NCBI GenBank assembly: GCA_008017145.1 | Contig: SSGY01000226.1 | Coordinates: 1-14,352, forward strand | Direction of reading: 5' to 3' | Origin: Neisseriales bacterium | GTDB taxonomy: Bacteria; Pseudomonadota; Gammaproteobacteria; Burkholderiales; UBA11063 | Length of the DNA stretch: 14,352 bases | Shown: one piece after another, positions 13,660 through 14,352 of the stretch | Layout of the letters: each line of letters begins with the position of its first letter | How positions within the stretch are numbered: position 1 is the stretch's first letter | Notes under the pieces: generated by a model | What the model was told of the DNA's origin: nothing | The model's input: the letters and a program-made list of their open reading frames with translations, nothing else | Database searches by the model: none | Translations under genes and position numbers: made by a program

Positions 13660-14352
13660 TTATTGTGGCGGATTCCAATCGGCAAATGCACTCCACGCAG
13701 TATCGCTAATTTTAGCTGGGAAGGTCTGGTTACACTGTTTGTATAAATCAGATTCAAAATCTTGTGAATAATAATGTACAGCACAGGCGATGTCATTGAA
13801 CGCATCAATTCTCCATGCATACATAGTTGTACCTAAATAGCGTGGATCTTTGGCTGGTGTGTTTTGGCTAATCGCATTTAACGCGTTAGTTATAAATTGT
13901 TGCATTGGTGTAGTATTTTTAAAAGCAACGCAATTTTTAGGGGCTAGGAAATCTGTTATAATTTTATTGGTTGAAGTTGCGGTACATGATTCATTATCAC
14001 ATAAAAAATTAGCTAAAGCAACATTATCAATTGAACCAGAATTAATTGCTGGACTCTCAGAGCAATTATCAATATCAGTGCTGGTAGTCGGATTATTAAC
14101 TGTAGTTTTACTTGACTGCAAGTCATATTGCTGTACACTATCCCAAATCGTGTCGGTAGAGCTGCTTGGTGCAACAAACATCACTGGTGGACGACTTTCA
14201 ATTGCAAAATAATCCTTCACTTCTTTATTGGTGTCTGTCGTGTATTGATCTATACCAACAGGTCCATAGCTACCCTCTGGAATTGATTCCTGATCATATA
14301 GCGGATCTAATTCAACTATGTTTTGCTGCGCAGGAATTGAAACATTCACTGA
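13660..14352 (-). CDS. Unrecognised protein, C-terminal part (cut by window edge)
   Basis: The frame is open to the right edge. A GTG at 14349 has no ribosome site in view, so the visible ~230 residues are taken as the C-terminal part of a longer protein. It is Asn/Ser/Thr/Asp-rich with several cysteines clustered in the second half (for example NCSES, LCDNESC, KNCVAF, IACAVHYY, YKQC), which suggests a disulfide-bonded exported protein, like the other surface proteins here. The C-terminal ~100 residues (from TTPMQQFITNALNAISQ to FADWNPPQ) look like a folded helical domain with conserved-looking Trp and Tyr. I recognise no family or active site. It ends 25 bp before the shared bidirectional terminator. 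Confidence 0.7.
   Translation of the reverse strand, partial: SVNVSIPAQQNIVELDPLYDQESIPEGSYGPVGIDQYTTDTNKEVKDYFAIESRPPVMFVAPSSSTDTIWDSVQQYDLQSSKTTVNNPTTSTDIDNCSESPAINSGSIDNVALANFLCDNESCTATSTNKIITDFLAPKNCVAFKNTTPMQQFITNALNAISQNTPAKDPRYLGTTMYAWRIDAFNDIACAVHYYSQDFESDLYKQCNQTFPAKISDTAWSAFADWNPPQ

Noticed and set aside
14347..14349. GTG as N-terminus of the right-edge gene
   Set aside because: The frame stays open to the edge, no ribosome site can be seen and no signal sequence follows, so the gene is treated as truncated.

Overview
The window is AT-rich bacterial DNA with tightly packed, mostly protein-coding genes. It looks like a betaproteobacterium with a reduced GC content, perhaps related to the Neisseriales/Aquella side. 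The clues are a phasin-type polyhydroxyalkanoate granule protein, an adjacent DUF2844 + DUF3443 pair (a combination I know mainly from Burkholderia/Ralstonia-like genomes), and several lipoproteins beginning MKK...LSACNSGG. The taxonomic call is inference from gene content, not a search result.

Layout, left to right. (1) 1-266: C-terminal end of an IS630-type transposase running in from the left edge. (2) 323-1384 (+): a predicted lipoprotein with a propeller-like composition, ended by a hairpin. (3) 1500-2405 (+): a LysR-type regulator, convergent with and overlapping by 8 bp (4) a carotenoid oxygenase-family enzyme, 2398-3852 (-). Both have nearly the same extended -10 promoter element. (5) 7542 to 4044 (-): a two-gene amino-acid operon, a threonine synthase fused to a LeuA-type allosteric domain followed 25 bp later by ilvD. 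It is preceded by a leader containing a good -10 box and a long attenuator-like hairpin. (6) 12442 to 7887 (-): a run of exported or membrane proteins: a small two-helix membrane protein, a DUF2844 secreted protein, a DUF3443 lipoprotein with two Asp-Thr-Gly motifs (pepsin-like), a calpain-like cysteine peptidase lipoprotein with a complete Cys-His-Asn set, and a small secreted DUF3465-like protein coupled to the peptidase. A clear Rho-independent terminator closes the run. (7) 12443-13022: 580 bp without a gene but full of inverted repeats, ending in a strong promoter with a GTGCA/TGCAC palindrome. (8) 13023-13574 (+): phasin, followed by tandem terminators, the second of which also serves (9) a partial, unrecognised gene on the minus strand entering from the right edge.

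How the genes relate. The thrC-leuA-domain/ilvD operon joins threonine formation with the shared isoleucine/valine dehydratase, and the fused domain suggests feedback control by a branched-chain end product. The minus-strand block 7.9-11.8 kb puts two unrelated protease folds (aspartic-like and calpain-like) on lipoproteins side by side, each coupled to a small secreted partner. This is the most system-like part of the window, though substrates and partners are unknown. The phasin points to polyhydroxyalkanoate storage.
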